Below, in pieces: positions 22,100 to 32,892 of a DNA stretch of 64,000 nucleotides. The position numbers and the translations under genes were made by a program. Positions within the stretch are counted from its first letter, which is position 1. Each line of letters starts with the position of its first letter. The notes beneath the pieces are model-generated. The model had not been told where the DNA came from, searched no databases, and saw nothing but the letters and a program-made list of their open reading frames with translations. The stretch spans positions 1 to 64,000 of the forward strand of contig NZ_PZJN01000005.1 in the NCBI RefSeq assembly GCF_003206695.1. Reading direction: 5' to 3'. The DNA comes from Salinicola halophyticus. GTDB taxonomy: Bacteria; Pseudomonadota; Gammaproteobacteria; Pseudomonadales; Halomonadaceae.

Positions 22100-22432
22100 A
22101 TGGAAGTCGCTGCTAAGTTGCGTGGCGCGAGCTTATCCGCCCAGAAGGCCCGTTTGGTGGCTGACCAGGTGCGCGGTAAGCCGGTCGCCGAAGCGCTCGA
22201 CGTGCTGACCTTCTCACCGAAGAAGGCCGCCAAGTTGGTCAAGAAGGTGTTGCAGTCCGCGATCGCCAATGCGGAAGAAAACAACGGCATGGACATCGAC
22301 GAGCTGCGTGTCTCGACCATCTGTGTCGATGAGGGCATGACGCTCAAGCGCATTCAACCGCGCGCCAAAGGCCGTGCGGATCGCATTCTGAAGCGCACCT
22401 GCCACATCACCGTCAAGGTAGCCGAGAAGTAG
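22100..22432 (+). CDS. rplV: 50S ribosomal protein L22
   Basis: Has a globular surface domain and a long beta-hairpin lining the exit tunnel near L4; hairpin mutations give macrolide resistance. The 110-aa protein shows [14 protein letters not shown] and the hairpin segment [18 protein letters not shown] in normal form. AAGAGG precedes the ATG; rpsC starts 11 bases downstream. Confidence 0.97.
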   Translation: MEVAAKLRGASLSAQKARLVADQVRGKPVAEALDVLTFSPKKAAKLVKKVLQSAIANAEENNGMDIDELRVSTICVDEGMTLKRIQPRAKGRADRILKRTCHITVKVAEK

Positions 22433-22443
22433 GAGTCGACCAG

Positions 22444-23145
22444 ATGGGTCAGAAAGTCAATCCAGTCGGAATCCGACTGGGCATCGTCAAGGATCACACC
22501 TCGGTATGGTATGCCGAGCGTGGTGCCTATGCCGACAAGCTGAACAGCGATCTGGAAGTGCGTCGCTACCTCGAGGAGCGTTTGAAGAACGCTTCCGTGA
22601 GCCGCATCACCATCGAGCGTCCGGCCAACAACGCCCGTATTACCATTCACACCGCCCGTCCGGGCATCGTGATTGGCAAGAAGGGTGAGGACGTCGATCG
22701 TCTGCGTCAGGAAGTCACCCGCATGATGGGTGTGCCGGTACACGTCAACATCGAAGAAGTCCGCAAGCCGGAACTCGACGCCGCTCTGGTCGCGCAGAAC
22801 ATCGCCGGTCAGCTCGAACGTCGCGTGATGTTCCGTCGCGCCATGAAACGTGCCGTTCAGAACGCCATGCGTCTGGGCGCCGGCGGTTTCAAGGTGCAGC
22901 TCTCCGGTCGTCTGGGTGGTGCCGAAATCGCACGTACCGAATGGTATCGCGAAGGTCGCGTACCGCTTCATACGCTGCGTGCCGATATCGATTACGCCAC
23001 TTACGAAGCCCACACAACCTACGGCGTCATCGGCGTCAAGGTCTGGGTCTTCAAGGGCGAAATCCTCGGGGGCATCGAAGAGGTGCGTGCCAAGCAGAAG
23101 CAACAGGCTCAGGCACCCGCATCGAAGAAGAAAGGTTCCAGGTAA
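22444..23145 (+). CDS. rpsC: 30S ribosomal protein S3
   Basis: Forms the mRNA entry channel with S4 and S5 and has a helicase-related role. The 233-aa protein has the N-terminal [18 protein letters not shown], the KH domain with [14 protein letters not shown] and [15 protein letters not shown], and a basic Gln/Lys-rich tail. Length matches E. coli S3. Confidence 0.97.
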   Translation: MGQKVNPVGIRLGIVKDHTSVWYAERGAYADKLNSDLEVRRYLEERLKNASVSRITIERPANNARITIHTARPGIVIGKKGEDVDRLRQEVTRMMGVPVHVNIEEVRKPELDAALVAQNIAGQLERRVMFRRAMKRAVQNAMRLGAGGFKVQLSGRLGGAEIARTEWYREGRVPLHTLRADIDYATYEAHTTYGVIGVKVWVFKGEILGGIEEVRAKQKQQAQAPASKKKGSR

Positions 23146-23159
23146 GGGGAGACTGATCG

Positions 23160-23573
23160 ATGTTGCAACCCAAGCGTACAAAGTTTCGCAAGGTGCAGAA
23201 AGGTCGTAACCGCGGCCTGGCGCATCGCGGCAGCAAGGTGAGTTTCGGGGACTTCGGTCTCAAGGCCACCGATCGCGGCCGCATCACCGCACGTCAGATC
23301 GAGGCGGGTCGTCGTGCCATTACCCGTCACGTCAAACGTGGTGGCAAGATCTGGATCCGTGTATTCCCGGACAAGCCGATTACCAACAAGCCTCTCGAGG
23401 TTCGTATGGGTAAAGGTAAGGGTTCCGTCGAGTACTGGGTCGCCCAGATTCAGCCGGGCAGAGTGCTTTACGAAATTGAAGGTGTTTCCGAAGAGCTGGC
23501 GCGTGAAGCCTTCTCTCTGGCGGCCCAGAAAATGCCCATCTCCACCACCTTTGTGAAACGGACGGTGATGTGA
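23160..23573 (+). CDS. rplP: 50S ribosomal protein L16
   Basis: Binds near the A-site tRNA elbow and is needed for late 50S assembly. The 137-aa protein has [19 protein letters not shown] and the basic [14 protein letters not shown] segment, whose arginine is hydroxylated in E. coli. Its TGA stop shares one base with the rpmC ATG. Confidence 0.97.
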   Translation: MLQPKRTKFRKVQKGRNRGLAHRGSKVSFGDFGLKATDRGRITARQIEAGRRAITRHVKRGGKIWIRVFPDKPITNKPLEVRMGKGKGSVEYWVAQIQPGRVLYEIEGVSEELAREAFSLAAQKMPISTTFVKRTVM

Positions 23574-23767
23574 TGAAAGCCAACGAAATGCGTGAAAAGT
23601 CAGTCGATGCGCTGCAGGAGCAGCTTTTCGAACTGCTCCGCGAGCAGTTCAACCTGCGCATGCAGAAGGCCACCGGCCAGCTGAGCCAGACGCATCTGCT
23701 GAAGCAGGTTCGTCGCGACATCGCTCGCGTCAAGACTGTGCTCAACCAGAAGTCAGGTGACCAATGA
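23573..23767 (+). CDS. rpmC: 50S ribosomal protein L29
   Basis: Small two-helix protein at the tunnel exit next to L23. I chose ATG 23573 ([12 protein letters not shown]), which overlaps the rplP stop by one base and gives the usual 64 aa; a GTG three bases earlier is possible. The family pattern [20 protein letters not shown] and [11 protein letters not shown] is intact. Confidence 0.95.
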   Translation: MKANEMREKSVDALQEQLFELLREQFNLRMQKATGQLSQTHLLKQVRRDIARVKTVLNQKSGDQ

Positions 23768-24027
23768 TGGCTGAAGCAAGCAAAGCACGTACGCTCACCG
23801 GCAGGGTGGTGAGCGACAAGATGGAAAAATCGATTGTCGTATTGATCGAGCGCCGTGAGCGCCATCCGATCTACGGCAAGTACATGAAGCGCTCCACCAA
23901 GCTGCACGCCCACGACGAGACGAATCAGGCCAAGGCCGGCGATCTGGTATCCATTCAGGAATGCCGTCCGCTGTCCAAGAAGAAGGCCTGGGCGTTGGTC
24001 GAGGTGGTCGAGCAGGCCAAGGGCTGA
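23767..24027 (+). CDS. rpsQ: 30S ribosomal protein S17
   Basis: OB-fold protein that binds helix 11 of 16S rRNA early in assembly. There are tandem ATGs at 23764 and 23767; I prefer the second because AGGTGA then has a six-base spacing, giving 86 aa ([14 protein letters not shown]). The core [14 protein letters not shown] and [13 protein letters not shown] is typical. A 54-base gap follows before rplN. Confidence 0.95.
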   Translation: MAEASKARTLTGRVVSDKMEKSIVVLIERRERHPIYGKYMKRSTKLHAHDETNQAKAGDLVSIQECRPLSKKKAWALVEVVEQAKG

Positions 24028-24081
24028 GCCCGACAGGCGCCTTCTGAACCAGTGCAGTCAGATTAGGTTTGGAGAAAACCA

Positions 24082-24453
24082 ATGATTCAGACGCAGACAA
24101 TGCTGGATGTCGCGGACAACAGCGGCGCGCGCCGGGTGCAGTGCATCAAGGTGCTGGGCGGTTCACACCGCCGTTACGCTCGCGTTGGCGACGTCATTAA
24201 AGTGACGGTCAAAGAAGCCATCCCGCGGGGCAAGGTCAAGAAAGGCCAGGTCCTCAAGGCGGTGGTGGTGCGTACGCGCAGCGGTGTCCGTCGTAACGAC
24301 GGTTCGCTGATCCGCTTCGACGGAAATGCGGCGGTTCTGTTGAACAACACCAACGAACAGCCGATCGGCACCCGTATCTTCGGACCGGTAACTCGTGAAC
24401 TGCGTAACGAAAAGTTCATGAAGATCATTTCCTTGGCGCCCGAAGTGCTGTAA
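24082..24453 (+). CDS. rplN: 50S ribosomal protein L14
   Basis: Contacts the 30S subunit at bridge B5 and is the anti-association target of RsfS. The 123-aa protein has [20 protein letters not shown] and the signature [20 protein letters not shown]. It begins the spc gene set; no separate promoter is clear in the 54 bases before it, so S10 and spc genes are probably co-transcribed. Confidence 0.97.
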   Translation: MIQTQTMLDVADNSGARRVQCIKVLGGSHRRYARVGDVIKVTVKEAIPRGKVKKGQVLKAVVVRTRSGVRRNDGSLIRFDGNAAVLLNNTNEQPIGTRIFGPVTRELRNEKFMKIISLAPEVL

Positions 24454-24467
24454 GGAGCGAGGCGGAT

Positions 24468-24785
24468 ATGCACAAGATCAAACGTGACGACGAAGTTATC
24501 GTCATCGCCGGCAAGGACAAGGGCAAGCGTGGCACGATCAAGCGCGTCCTCGAAAACGATCGTTATGTCGTTTCGGGCGTGAACATGATCAAGCGCCACA
24601 CCAAGCCCAATCCTATGGTTGGCAACCCGGGGGGTATCGTCGAGCGTGAGGCTCCGATCCATGCGTCTAACGTGGCGATCTTCAATGCGGAGACCGGCAA
24701 AGCGGATCGCGTCGGCTTCCAGCTGCAGGAAGACGGTACCAAGGTACGTATCTACAAGTCGACGCAGAAGCAGATCGACGCCTAA
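24468..24785 (+). CDS. rplX: 50S ribosomal protein L24
   Basis: Assembly initiator protein near the 5' end of 23S rRNA with an N-terminal KOW motif ([22 protein letters not shown]). The 105-aa length is usual and the segment [19 protein letters not shown] is conserved. GGAG precedes the ATG; 14-base spacing from rplN. Confidence 0.97.
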   Translation: MHKIKRDDEVIVIAGKDKGKRGTIKRVLENDRYVVSGVNMIKRHTKPNPMVGNPGGIVEREAPIHASNVAIFNAETGKADRVGFQLQEDGTKVRIYKSTQKQIDA

Positions 24786-24803
24786 CGCGAGTCGGGTAGC
24801 AAA

Positions 24804-25343
24804 ATGGCGAACTTGAAAGAACGTTATCAAAACGAAGTCATGGCTCAGCTCAAAGAGCAGTTCAGCTATGCCAACGTTATGCAGGTGCCCCGGATCACCA
24901 AAGTGACCCTGAACATGGGCATCGGCGAAGCGACCAGCGACAAAAAGCTGATCGACAATGCTGTCGGCGACCTGGAGAAGCTCTCCGGTCAGAAGCCGGT
25001 AGTGACCAAGGCGCGCAAGTCCATCGCAGGCTTCAAAGTCCGCGAAGGCTGGCCGATTGGCGTCAAGGTGACGCTGCGCCGCGAACGGATGTGGGAATTT
25101 CTGGACCGGCTGGTCAACATCGCGATTCCTCGCGTACGTGACTTCCGCGGTCTGAACCCGAAATCCTTCGACGGACGTGGCAACTACTCCATGGGCGTAC
25201 GGGAGCAGATCATCTTTCCGGAGATCGAATATGATAAGATCGACCGGATTCGTGGTCTGGATGTCACCATTACGACCAGCGCCATCACCGACGAAGAAGG
25301 TCGTGCGCTGCTCAGCGCGCTGAACTTCCCGTTCAAGCAATAA
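24804..25343 (+). CDS. rplE: 50S ribosomal protein L5
   Basis: Anchors 5S rRNA in the central protuberance with L18 and touches P-site tRNA. The 179-aa protein keeps [11 protein letters not shown], the [11 protein letters not shown] segment and [19 protein letters not shown]. Its ribosome binding site (GGGTAGC) is weak, so coupling to rplX is likely. Confidence 0.97.
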   Translation: MANLKERYQNEVMAQLKEQFSYANVMQVPRITKVTLNMGIGEATSDKKLIDNAVGDLEKLSGQKPVVTKARKSIAGFKVREGWPIGVKVTLRRERMWEFLDRLVNIAIPRVRDFRGLNPKSFDGRGNYSMGVREQIIFPEIEYDKIDRIRGLDVTITTSAITDEEGRALLSALNFPFKQ

Positions 25344-25353
25344 GGGTGGATTC

Positions 25354-25659
25354 ATGGCAAAGAAAAGCATGATTGAGCGTGAGCTCAAGCGCGCGAAGCT
25401 GGTCGACAAATACGCCGCCAAGCGTACCGCGCTGAAAACCGTCATTTATGACGTCAACGCTTCTGACGAAGAGCGCTTCGACGCTCAGCTGAAGCTGCAA
25501 CAGTTGCCGCGGGACTCCAGTCAGGTCCGTCAGCGCAACCGCTGCCGCATTACTGGTCGTCCGCACGGTTACTACAACAAGTTCGGACTGGCCCGTAACA
25601 AGCTGCGCGAAGCTGCGATGCGTGGCGACGTCCCTGGACTGAAGAAGTCCAGCTGGTAA
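25354..25659 (+). CDS. rpsN: 30S ribosomal protein S14 (zinc-independent form)
   Basis: Late-binding head protein next to S3 and S10. The 101-aa protein is the long form without the CxxC zinc ribbon (one cysteine only), the usual housekeeping S14 in gammaproteobacteria. The C-terminal core [14 protein letters not shown] and [11 protein letters not shown] is intact. Eleven bases after rplE. Confidence 0.97.
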   Translation: MAKKSMIERELKRAKLVDKYAAKRTALKTVIYDVNASDEERFDAQLKLQQLPRDSSQVRQRNRCRITGRPHGYYNKFGLARNKLREAAMRGDVPGLKKSSW

Positions 25660-25690
25660 GCCACGTCGAGGAATTCAGGAGCGCAATGTA

Positions 25691-26083
25691 ATGAGCATGC
25701 AAGATACTCTGGCGGATATGTGTACTCGTATCCGTAATGCGCAGATGGCCACCAAGGAGACGGTTACCATGCCGTCTTCCAAGCTCAAGGTTGAAGTGGC
25801 CCGCGTACTCAAGCAGGAAGGCTACATCACCGACGCTACGGTCACTGAAGGCGCCAAGCCCGAATTGACCGTGACCCTCAAGTACTTCGAGGGCAAGCCG
25901 GTCATCGAGCACCTCCAGCGTATGTCCAAGCCGTCACTGCGGATCTACAAGGGCAAGAGTGAACTGCCCAAGATCGCGGACGGTCTGGGTGTGGCGATCG
26001 TCACCACCTCTCAGGGTGTCATGACCGATCGTGCCGCACGCCAGGCGGGTGTCGGTGGTGAAGTCATCTGCACCGTATTCTAG
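25691..26083 (+). CDS. rpsH: 30S ribosomal protein S8
   Basis: Binds the central domain of 16S rRNA; in E. coli it represses the spc operon by binding a 16S-like site in the rplE mRNA. The 130-aa protein has the start [18 protein letters not shown] and the RNA-binding end [21 protein letters not shown] precedes the ATG; 31 bases after rpsN. Confidence 0.97.
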   Translation: MSMQDTLADMCTRIRNAQMATKETVTMPSSKLKVEVARVLKQEGYITDATVTEGAKPELTVTLKYFEGKPVIEHLQRMSKPSLRIYKGKSELPKIADGLGVAIVTTSQGVMTDRAARQAGVGGEVICTVF

Positions 26084-26092
26084 GAGTGAGAA

Positions 26093-26623
26093 ATGTCTCG
26101 CGTAGCCAAGTATCCGGTTAAACTGCCCAGCGGCGTCGAAGCGAAGTTCGACGGCGACCAGCTGTCCGTCAAGGGCGGCCAGGGCACGCTTGAACTGACC
26201 GTGCATCCCGACGTGAAGATCACTCAGGAAGACGGTCAGCTGGTTTTCGTCCCGAGCGAAACGGCGAAAACTTGGGCCATGGTCGGCACCACGCGTGCCC
26301 TGGTCCAGAATATGGTCACCGGCGCCTCCGAGGGTTTCACTCGGTCGCTGGAAATCAATGGCGTCGGCTATCGTGCCCAGGCTAGTGGCAAGACGCTGAA
26401 CCTAACACTCGGTTTCTCACATCCGATCGACTACACGCTTCCCGAAGGTGTCACGGCGGAAACGCCCAAGAACACCGTGATTGTGCTGAAAAGCGCGGAC
26501 AAGCAGAAGCTCGGTCAGGTGGCAGCGGAAATTCGTGCGTTCCGTCCGCCGGAGCCCTACAAGGGCAAAGGGGTGCGGTACAGCGACGAACGTGTCCGCC
26601 GCAAAGAAGCCAAGAAGAAGTAA
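26093..26623 (+). CDS. rplF: 50S ribosomal protein L6
   Basis: Lies near the factor-binding site and the sarcin-ricin loop. The 176-aa protein has two similar domains; the second ends in the signature [24 protein letters not shown] in two parts. [15 protein letters not shown] is the usual start. TAGGAG six bases before the ATG overlaps the rpsH stop. Confidence 0.97.
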   Translation: MSRVAKYPVKLPSGVEAKFDGDQLSVKGGQGTLELTVHPDVKITQEDGQLVFVPSETAKTWAMVGTTRALVQNMVTGASEGFTRSLEINGVGYRAQASGKTLNLTLGFSHPIDYTLPEGVTAETPKNTVIVLKSADKQKLGQVAAEIRAFRPPEPYKGKGVRYSDERVRRKEAKKK

Positions 26624-26632
26624 GGCAGGGTT

Positions 26633-26983
26633 ATGAACGCGAAGAAAGAATCTCGTCTCCGTCGTGCCCGCCGCGCCCGTGCCAAGATCCGCGACTTGGG
26701 TGTGTTTCGCCTGTGCGTCAACCGCACCCCGCGACACATGTATGCGCAGATCATCTCACCGGACGGCGGCCAGGTACTGGCCAGCGCTTCCACGCTGGAC
26801 AAGAGCCTGCGCGAAGGTGCCACGGGCAACGCTGACGCGGCTGCCAAGGTGGGTGCTCTGATTGCCGAGCGCGCCAAGGATGCCGGCATCTCTCAGGTTG
26901 CTTTTGACCGCGCCGGGTTCCAGTACCACGGGCGTGTCAAAGCGTTGGCTGATGCCGCACGCGAAGGCGGTCTGCAATTCTAA
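26633..26983 (+). CDS. rplR: 50S ribosomal protein L18
   Basis: Binds 5S rRNA with L5 and L25. The 116-aa protein has a basic N-terminus rich in Arg/Lys (residues 3-22) and the family core [16 protein letters not shown] and [18 protein letters not shown]. Between rplF and rpsE in conserved order. Confidence 0.97.
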   Translation: MNAKKESRLRRARRARAKIRDLGVFRLCVNRTPRHMYAQIISPDGGQVLASASTLDKSLREGATGNADAAAKVGALIAERAKDAGISQVAFDRAGFQYHGRVKALADAAREGGLQF

Positions 26984-26994
26984 AGGGTTTTACG

Positions 26995-27495
26995 ATGGCG
27001 AATAACGAACAGAAGGGCGGAGATCTGCAAGAGAAGTTGGTGCAGGTCAACCGCGTCGCCAAGGTGGTCAAGGGTGGCCGTATCTTCGGTTTCACCGCGC
27101 TGACCGTCGTTGGCGATGGCAATGGCCGGGTTGGCTTCGGTCGCGGCAAGGCACGCGAAGTGCCGGTCGCGATCCAGAAGGCCATGGACCAGGCTCGCCG
27201 CAACATGGTCAAGGTCAGCCTCAGCGGCAGCACGCTGCAGTACCCTGTGCGCTCCCGTCACGGTGCGTCCAAGGTCTACATGCAGCCGGCTTCCGAAGGT
27301 ACCGGCATCATCGCCGGTGGCGCGATGCGCTCCGTGCTCGAACTGGCCGGCGTGCATGACGTTCTGGCCAAGTGCTACGGTTCCACCAACCCGGTGAACG
27401 TGGTTCGTGCCACGATCAAGGGGCTCGAATCCATGCAATCTCGGGATGACATCGCCGCCAAGCGTGGCCTGTCTGTCGAAGAGCTGGCGGGGTAA
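26995..27495 (+). CDS. rpsE: 30S ribosomal protein S5
   Basis: Works with S4 in decoding accuracy and mRNA entry. The 166-aa protein has the double-stranded-RNA-binding-like N domain ([20 protein letters not shown], in which the spectinomycin loop lies) and the C domain with [18 protein letters not shown]. The loop looks wild type. Seven bases before rpmD. Confidence 0.97.
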   Translation: MANNEQKGGDLQEKLVQVNRVAKVVKGGRIFGFTALTVVGDGNGRVGFGRGKAREVPVAIQKAMDQARRNMVKVSLSGSTLQYPVRSRHGASKVYMQPASEGTGIIAGGAMRSVLELAGVHDVLAKCYGSTNPVNVVRATIKGLESMQSRDDIAAKRGLSVEELAG

Positions 27496-27501
27496 CGGAC
27501 C

Positions 27502-27684
27502 ATGGCACAGACGATCAAAATCACTCAGACCCGCAGCACTATCGGTGTTTTGCAGAAGCACAGGGCGACAATGACCGGTCTCGGTCTGCGTCGAATTGGG
27601 CACTCGGTCGAGCTGGAAGACACCCCCGCCGTTCGCGGCATGATCAACAAGGTCAACTACCTTGTTCGAATCGAGGGAGAGTAA
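27502..27684 (+). CDS. rpmD: 50S ribosomal protein L30
   Basis: Small 60-aa protein with the signature [25 protein letters not shown] split across the helix-loop. It lies on the 50S surface near 23S domain II. GTAACGGACC before the ATG has only a weak ribosome binding site, so coupling to rpsE is likely. rplO starts three bases after the stop. Confidence 0.96.
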   Translation: MAQTIKITQTRSTIGVLQKHRATMTGLGLRRIGHSVELEDTPAVRGMINKVNYLVRIEGE

Positions 27685-27687
27685 TCC

Positions 27688-28122
27688 ATGAAACTCAATA
27701 GCTTAAGCCCGGCTCCGGGTTCCAAGCACGCTGAAAAGCGTCTTGGTCGCGGTATCGGTTCTGGCCTGGGCAAGACTGGTGGCCGCGGTCACAAGGGCTT
27801 GAAGTCTCGCTCTGGTGGCTCGGTCAAGCCGGGCTTCGAGGGCGGTCAAATGCCCTTGCAGCGTCGTCTGCCGAAATTCGGTTTCACCTCGCGCAAGTCG
27901 CTGGTGTCCGAAGAAGTCCGCCTTGCCGAACTGGGTAAGGTCGAAGGCGACGTCGCTGATCTCGCCAGCCTGAAGAAGGCCAACGTGCTCAAGAATGCTA
28001 CCGAGTACGCCAAGGTCGTTCTTTCCGGCGAGTTGAGCAAGGCGGTTACCGTGCGTGGCCTCAAGGTCACCAAAGGTGCGCGTGCTGCGATCGAAGCGGC
28101 CGGTGGCAAAGTAGAGGACTAA
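27688..28122 (+). CDS. rplO: 50S ribosomal protein L15
   Basis: Late assembly protein with a long Gly/Arg-rich N-terminal extension that penetrates 23S rRNA ([21 protein letters not shown] and [15 protein letters not shown]). The 144-aa length is normal. The secY ATG directly follows its stop with no gap. Confidence 0.97.
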   Translation: MKLNSLSPAPGSKHAEKRLGRGIGSGLGKTGGRGHKGLKSRSGGSVKPGFEGGQMPLQRRLPKFGFTSRKSLVSEEVRLAELGKVEGDVADLASLKKANVLKNATEYAKVVLSGELSKAVTVRGLKVTKGARAAIEAAGGKVED

Positions 28123-29457
28123 ATGGCTAAGTCAGGAAACATGCCGGCGAACAAGGGTAGTGGTCTCAGCGAGCTGTGGGCACGCCTGCGTTTCGTCTTC
28201 ATCGCGATCGTGGTGTACCGCATTGGTGCCCACATCCCCGTCCCCGGCATCGATCCTGACCAGCTGGCTGCCCTGTTTCGGGAGAACCAGGGCACCATCC
28301 TGGGCATGTTCAACATGTTCTCGGGGGGTGCGCTGCAGCGCATGAGTATCTTCGCGCTGGGGATCATGCCGTACATCTCCGCGTCGATCATCATGCAGCT
28401 TCTGACCGCGGTATCGCCTCAGCTCGAAGCGCTGAAGAAGGAAGGCGAGGCCGGGCGTCGCAAGATCAACCAGTACACCCGCTACGGCACGGTGTTGCTG
28501 GCGCTGATCCAGGCGACCGGCATGTCAGTTGGTCTGGTCAGTCAGGGCGTTGCTTACTCTGGTGACATCAGTTTCTATTTCACCGCCGTCGTGACCTTCG
28601 TGGCCGGTGCGGTATTCCTGATGTGGCTGGGCGAGCAGATCACCGAGAAAGGGATCGGCAACGGCATTTCGCTGATCATCTTTTCCGGCATCGTGGCAGG
28701 CCTGCCCAACGCGATCGGTCAGTCGTTCGAGTTGGCGCGGAACGACGGCGCCTGGAACGTACTGCCGCTGTTGGCGTTGGCGGTTCTGGGTATCGCGACG
28801 ATTGCCTTCGTGGTGTTCATCGAGCGTGGACAACGCCGTATCACGGTGAACTATCCGCGTCGTCAGGTCGGCAACAAGATGTATGCCGGTCAGAGCAGCT
28901 ATCTGCCGCTGAAGGTCAACATGGCGGGTGTCATTCCGCCGATCTTCGCGTCCAGCATTCTGCTGTTTCCCGGTTCGATCGGCCAGTGGCTGGGCCAGAG
29001 CGATGGCTTCGAGTGGCTGCAGGTTGCTTCTCAACAGCTCGCCCCGGGTGCGCCGCTGTACATCATCCTGTTCGCGGCGGCAGTGCTGTTCTTCTGCTTC
29101 TTCTATACGGCGTTGGTGTTTAATCCGAAGGATGTCGCCGACAACCTGAAGAAGTCCGGTGCCTTTCTGCCGGGGATTCGTCCGGGAGAGCAGACCGCAC
29201 GCTACGTCGACAAGGTGATGACGCGCCTGACCCTGTTCGGGGCGCTCTACATCACGCTGGTCTCGTTGATGCCGCAGTTCCTGATGGTGGCCTGGCAGGT
29301 GCCGTTCTACTTTGGCGGTACGTCGCTGCTGATCGTGGTGGTGGTAATCATGGACTTCATGGCCCAGGTTCAGTCTCATCTGATGTCTCATCAGTATGAG
29401 TCGGTGATGAAGAAATCGAACCTGAAGGGCTACGGTAGCGGCGGCCTGACGCGCTGA
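28123..29457 (+). CDS. secY: Preprotein translocase subunit SecY
   Basis: Channel-forming subunit of SecYEG in the inner membrane. The 444-aa protein has ten predicted hydrophobic helices, the plug region [18 protein letters not shown] after helix 1, and the SecA-binding cytoplasmic loops including GMYAGQSS-like and [14 protein letters not shown] segments. It starts directly at the rplO stop. Typical position at the end of the spc genes. Confidence 0.97.
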   Translation: MAKSGNMPANKGSGLSELWARLRFVFIAIVVYRIGAHIPVPGIDPDQLAALFRENQGTILGMFNMFSGGALQRMSIFALGIMPYISASIIMQLLTAVSPQLEALKKEGEAGRRKINQYTRYGTVLLALIQATGMSVGLVSQGVAYSGDISFYFTAVVTFVAGAVFLMWLGEQITEKGIGNGISLIIFSGIVAGLPNAIGQSFELARNDGAWNVLPLLALAVLGIATIAFVVFIERGQRRITVNYPRRQVGNKMYAGQSSYLPLKVNMAGVIPPIFASSILLFPGSIGQWLGQSDGFEWLQVASQQLAPGAPLYIILFAAAVLFFCFFYTALVFNPKDVADNLKKSGAFLPGIRPGEQTARYVDKVMTRLTLFGALYITLVSLMPQFLMVAWQVPFYFGGTSLLIVVVVIMDFMAQVQSHLMSHQYESVMKKSNLKGYGSGGLTR

Positions 29458-29487
29458 GCCTCCGCCAGAGAGCATTTGGAGAGAACG

Positions 29488-29601
29488 ATGAAAGTTCGAG
29501 CTTCTGTAAAGAAAATGTGCCGTAACTGCAAGATCATTCGGCGCAATGGCGCGGTTCGTGTAATTTGCACCGAACCTCGTCACAAGCAGCGTCAGGGTTA
29601 A
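29488..29601 (+). CDS. rpmJ: 50S ribosomal protein L36 (zinc-ribbon form)
   Basis: A 37-codon gene starting [15 protein letters not shown], with TTGGAGAG seven bases before the ATG. Cys11, Cys14, Cys27 and His32 form the complete zinc site of the C+ type L36, which in many bacteria is replaced by a zinc-free paralogue under zinc starvation. It lies 30 bases after secY and closes the spc gene set, the standard position. Confidence 0.95.
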   Translation: MKVRASVKKMCRNCKIIRRNGAVRVICTEPRHKQRQG

Positions 29602-29647
29602 TTCGATCCCTACGCTGTGAGTAAAAAGCGGGCCATTGGCATACCCC

Positions 29648-29676
29648 TTGCCTTGAGAGAGGTCAGGGGGTATGCT
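29648..29676 (+). promoter_or_regulatory. Candidate alpha-operon promoter within an inverted repeat
   Basis: TTGCCT (29648-29653), a 17-bp spacer and TATGCT (29671-29676). The arms of an inverted repeat, GCATACCCC..TTGCC (about 29639-29652) and GGTCAGGGGGTATGC (29661-29675), overlap both hexamers. The transcript start would lie about 50 bases before rpsM. Confidence 0.4.
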
Positions 29677-29732
29677 ATTGCGCCCTTCGTGGAAGACTAA
29701 CGAGCAAGCCGCTCAACATTCGGAGTAAGCTG

Positions 29733-30089
29733 ATGGCCCGTATTGCAGGCGTCAATATCCCGGACAACAAGCATGCGGCGATCTCGCTGACCTACATCTA
29801 CGGGATTGGCCGCACGCGCGCAGAAGCAGTTTGCGTTGCTGCCGGTATCGCACCGACCACTAAGGTCCAGGAACTGTCTGGCGAAGAGCTCGACGTGCTG
29901 CGTACCGAAGTGGGTAAGTACACCGTAGAAGGCGACCTTCGCCGTGATGTGACGCTGAATATCAAGCGCCTCATGGACTTGGGTTGTTACCGAGGTCTGC
30001 GCCATCGTCGTGGTCTACCGCTGCGTGGTCAGCGTACCAAGACCAATGCGCGTACCCGTAAGGGACCGCGTAAACCGATTCGTAAGTAA
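29733..30089 (+). CDS. rpsM: 30S ribosomal protein S13
   Basis: Head protein forming bridges to L5 and contacting P-site tRNA through its C-terminal tail. The 118-aa protein has [22 protein letters not shown] (start and helix) and the basic end [15 protein letters not shown]. First gene of the alpha operon (rpsM-rpsK-rpsD-rpoA-rplQ). In E. coli S4 represses this operon at a pseudoknot near the rpsM start; I did not identify one. Confidence 0.97.
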   Translation: MARIAGVNIPDNKHAAISLTYIYGIGRTRAEAVCVAAGIAPTTKVQELSGEELDVLRTEVGKYTVEGDLRRDVTLNIKRLMDLGCYRGLRHRRGLPLRGQRTKTNARTRKGPRKPIRK

Positions 30090-30125
30090 TTAACGTTCCG
30101 GCGTTTAAGATCAGGATACATCAAC

Positions 30126-30512
<387 letters not shown>

Positions 30513-30524
30513 GGAGACTGACTC

Positions 30525-31145
30525 ATGGCTCGTTATCTAGGTCCCAAGTGTAAACTGTCTCGTCGTGAAGGTACCGACCTCTTTCTCAAGAGCGGTGTCA
30601 CTCCCTTCGAGAAGAAGTGCAAATCCGAGCAGATCCCGGGTGTGCACGGCCAGCGCCGTCAGCGTCTTTCCGACTACGGCTTGCAGCTTCGTGAGAAGCA
30701 GAAAGTACGTCGCATCTATGGCGTACTCGAGAAACAGTTCCGCAACTACTACAAGCAAGCCGCTCGCCTGAAAGGGGCGACCGGTGAATCCTTGCTGCAG
30801 CTGCTGGAATGCCGACTGGACAACGTGGTCTATCGCATGGGCTTCGGCTCCACGCGTAACGAATCACGCCAGTTGGTCAGCCACAAGGCGATTATGGTCA
30901 ATGGCCGTACCGTCAACGTGGCGTCCTATCAGGTGCGTCCCGGCGACGTCGTGTCTGTTCGCGAGAAGGCCAAGAACCAGGCCCGTATCCAGCAGGCCCT
31001 GTCCATCGCTGCCAACCGTGGCGACGTGACGTGGATCGACATCGATTCGAAGAAGATGGAAGGCACTTTCAAGGCTGTCCCGGAACGCGGTGACCTGTCT
31101 GCCGACATCAACGAAAACCTGATCGTCGAGCTGTATTCCAAGTAA
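30525..31145 (+). CDS. rpsD: 30S ribosomal protein S4
   Basis: Primary 16S rRNA binder, accuracy factor and usual autorepressor of the alpha operon. The 206-aa protein has the N-terminal [15 protein letters not shown] without a full four-cysteine zinc site, and the S4 domain with [24 protein letters not shown] precedes the ATG. Confidence 0.97.
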   Translation: MARYLGPKCKLSRREGTDLFLKSGVTPFEKKCKSEQIPGVHGQRRQRLSDYGLQLREKQKVRRIYGVLEKQFRNYYKQAARLKGATGESLLQLLECRLDNVVYRMGFGSTRNESRQLVSHKAIMVNGRTVNVASYQVRPGDVVSVREKAKNQARIQQALSIAANRGDVTWIDIDSKKMEGTFKAVPERGDLSADINENLIVELYSK

Positions 31146-31153
31146 GTCTGGGA

Positions 31154-31175
31154 TCGGGTCGCTAGCGCGGCCCGA
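31154..31175 (+). other. Hairpin between rpsD and rpoA
   Basis: TCGGGTCG (31154-31161), a six-base loop, CGGCCCGA (31168-31175). No T run follows. Possibly a processing or attenuating element that sets the ratio of S4 to alpha subunit. Confidence 0.4.
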
Positions 31176-31225
31176 CTCCAGCCTGGAGTACCGAATTTCG
31201 TTTGGCAGCCTGGGAAGGTGTTCAT

Positions 31226-32224
31226 ATGCAGCGTTCAGTGACAGAGTTTCTCCGTCCCCGCGACATCAAGGTCGAAGAGGTCAGTGCACATCACGCAAAG
31301 ATCGTGCTGGAACCCTTCGAACGTGGTTTCGGCCATACCCTGGGGAATGCGCTGCGTCGCATCCTGCTCTCTTCGATGCCCGGCTGCGCCGTGGTCGAAG
31401 CGGAAATCGAAGGCGTGTTGCATGAATACAGCGCCATCGAGGGTGTTCAGGAAGACGTCATCGAGATTCTGCTGAATCTCAAGGACGTGGCCATCAGGAT
31501 GCACGGCCGCGACGAAGCCGTTCTTACCTTGAACAAGCAGGGCCCCGGTGTAATGACCGCAGGTGACATTGCCGTCGGTCATGACGTCGAGATCGTCAAT
31601 CCGGAGCATGTAATCGCTCACCTCAACGATGGCAGCGAGCTGAAAATGCAGCTGAAGATCGTTCAGGGTCGCGGTTACGAGCCCGCGGATGCGCGGCTCT
31701 CCGACGAGGACGAATCTCGCGCCATCGGTCGTCTGCAGCTGGATGCGACATTCAGCCCCGTTCGCCGTGTGTCCTACTCGGTGGAAGCGGCTCGTGTCGA
31801 ACAGCGCACCGACCTCGATAAGCTGGTCATCGATCTCGAAACTGATGGCACCCTGGACCCTGAAGAAGCGATTCGCCGTAGCGCGACCATTCTTCAGGAG
31901 CAGCTGGGCGCCTTCGTCGACCTCGAAGCCGACAGAGAGCAGGAAATCGAAGAAGAAGAAGATCAGATCGATCCGATTCTTCTGCGTCCCGTGGATGATC
32001 TCGAACTCACGGTTCGCAGCGCCAACTGCTTGAAGGCCGAGAATATTTACTACATTGGCGATTTGATTCAGCGCACGGAAGTCGAGCTGCTCAAGACGCC
32101 GAACCTTGGCAAGAAGTCCTTGAACGAGATCAAGGACGTGTTGGCTTCGCGCGGTCTTTCGCTGGGCATGCGGCTGGAAAGCTGGCCGCCCGCGAGTCTG
32201 AAAGACGACAAGGCTTCAGCCTAG
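31226..32224 (+). CDS. rpoA: DNA-directed RNA polymerase subunit alpha
   Basis: Assembles the polymerase and contacts UP elements and activators. I chose ATG 31226 ([13 protein letters not shown]), with GGAAGG seven bases upstream, giving 332 aa (E. coli 329). The N-terminal domain has [20 protein letters not shown], followed by an acidic linker ([16 protein letters not shown]) and the C-terminal domain with [11 protein letters not shown], holding the DNA-contact arginine. Confidence 0.97.
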   Translation: MQRSVTEFLRPRDIKVEEVSAHHAKIVLEPFERGFGHTLGNALRRILLSSMPGCAVVEAEIEGVLHEYSAIEGVQEDVIEILLNLKDVAIRMHGRDEAVLTLNKQGPGVMTAGDIAVGHDVEIVNPEHVIAHLNDGSELKMQLKIVQGRGYEPADARLSDEDESRAIGRLQLDATFSPVRRVSYSVEAARVEQRTDLDKLVIDLETDGTLDPEEAIRRSATILQEQLGAFVDLEADREQEIEEEEDQIDPILLRPVDDLELTVRSANCLKAENIYYIGDLIQRTEVELLKTPNLGKKSLNEIKDVLASRGLSLGMRLESWPPASLKDDKASA

Positions 32225-32232
32225 AGGCGATA

Positions 32233-32256
32233 GCGCCGGAGTTCCGGCTCCGGCGC
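32233..32256 (+). other. Hairpin between rpoA and rplQ
   Basis: GCGCCGGAG (32233-32241), loop TTCCGG, CTCCGGCGC (32248-32256). No T run follows, so it is probably an mRNA stabiliser or processing site rather than a terminator. Confidence 0.45.
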
Positions 32257-32307
32257 CGTCTTCCAGCGTGCCGACTCGAATCACCAGTTTGGTAAGGAAT
32301 AGCAATC

Positions 32308-32694
32308 ATGCGTCATCGTAAGAGTGGTCGTCATCTGAATCGGACCAGCTCGCACCGGCACGCCATGTTCAAGAACATGTGCATCTCGCTGGTCGAGCAT
32401 GAAGTGATCAAGACTACCCTGCCCAAAGCCAAGGAGCTGCGTCGTCATATCGAGCCGCTGATTACCTTGTCAAAGCAGGATAGCGTGGCGAATCGCCGTC
32501 TGGCGTTCAGCCGCACCCGCTCCAAGGAAGCCGTTGGCAAGCTCTTCAACGAGCTTGGTCCGCGTTATGTCAATCGCCCGGGCGGCTACGTCCGTGTGCT
32601 GAAGTGCGGTTTCCGCACCGGCGACAACGCACCAATGGCCTACGTCGAGCTGGTCGATCGTCCGGTCGTGGAAGAAGCTGTCGGGGAAGAATAA
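32308..32694 (+). CDS. rplQ: 50S ribosomal protein L17
   Basis: Tunnel-exit surface protein of the large subunit. The 128-aa protein has the conserved [20 protein letters not shown] start and the segment [20 protein letters not shown]. It ends the alpha operon; a very strong terminator lies 27 bases after the stop. Confidence 0.97.
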   Translation: MRHRKSGRHLNRTSSHRHAMFKNMCISLVEHEVIKTTLPKAKELRRHIEPLITLSKQDSVANRRLAFSRTRSKEAVGKLFNELGPRYVNRPGGYVRVLKCGFRTGDNAPMAYVELVDRPVVEEAVGEE

Positions 32695-32720
32695 GCCCTC
32701 AGCTTGTCGCACGACAACAA

Positions 32721-32757
32721 ACCGGCTGCCCAAGTAATTGGGCAGCCGGTTTTTTTT
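32721..32757 (+). terminator. Strong intrinsic terminator of the ribosomal protein operons
   Basis: A perfect 13-bp stem (32721-32733 with 32738-32750), tetraloop GTAA and eight Ts (32750-32757). It ends the long rpsJ-rplQ gene run. Confidence 0.95.
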
Positions 32758-32861
32758 GGCCAGGTGCTGGCTGGAGTCGGCAGGGTATTGCCTGAATGCT
32801 GATTGAACCCCGGGCCCGTTAATGCAGCCCGGCGATATCAGGTCGAGAGTGCAGTATCGAC

Positions 32862-32883
32862 GGCGGCGCCGTTCGGCGCCGCC
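32862..32883 (-). terminator. GC-rich hairpin after uvrA
   Basis: GGCGGCGCC (32862-32870), loop GTTC, GGCGCCGCC (32875-32883), starting ten bases beyond the uvrA stop. No T run on either strand, so termination by it alone is uncertain. Confidence 0.45.
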
Positions 32884-32892
32884 CATGAGCCG

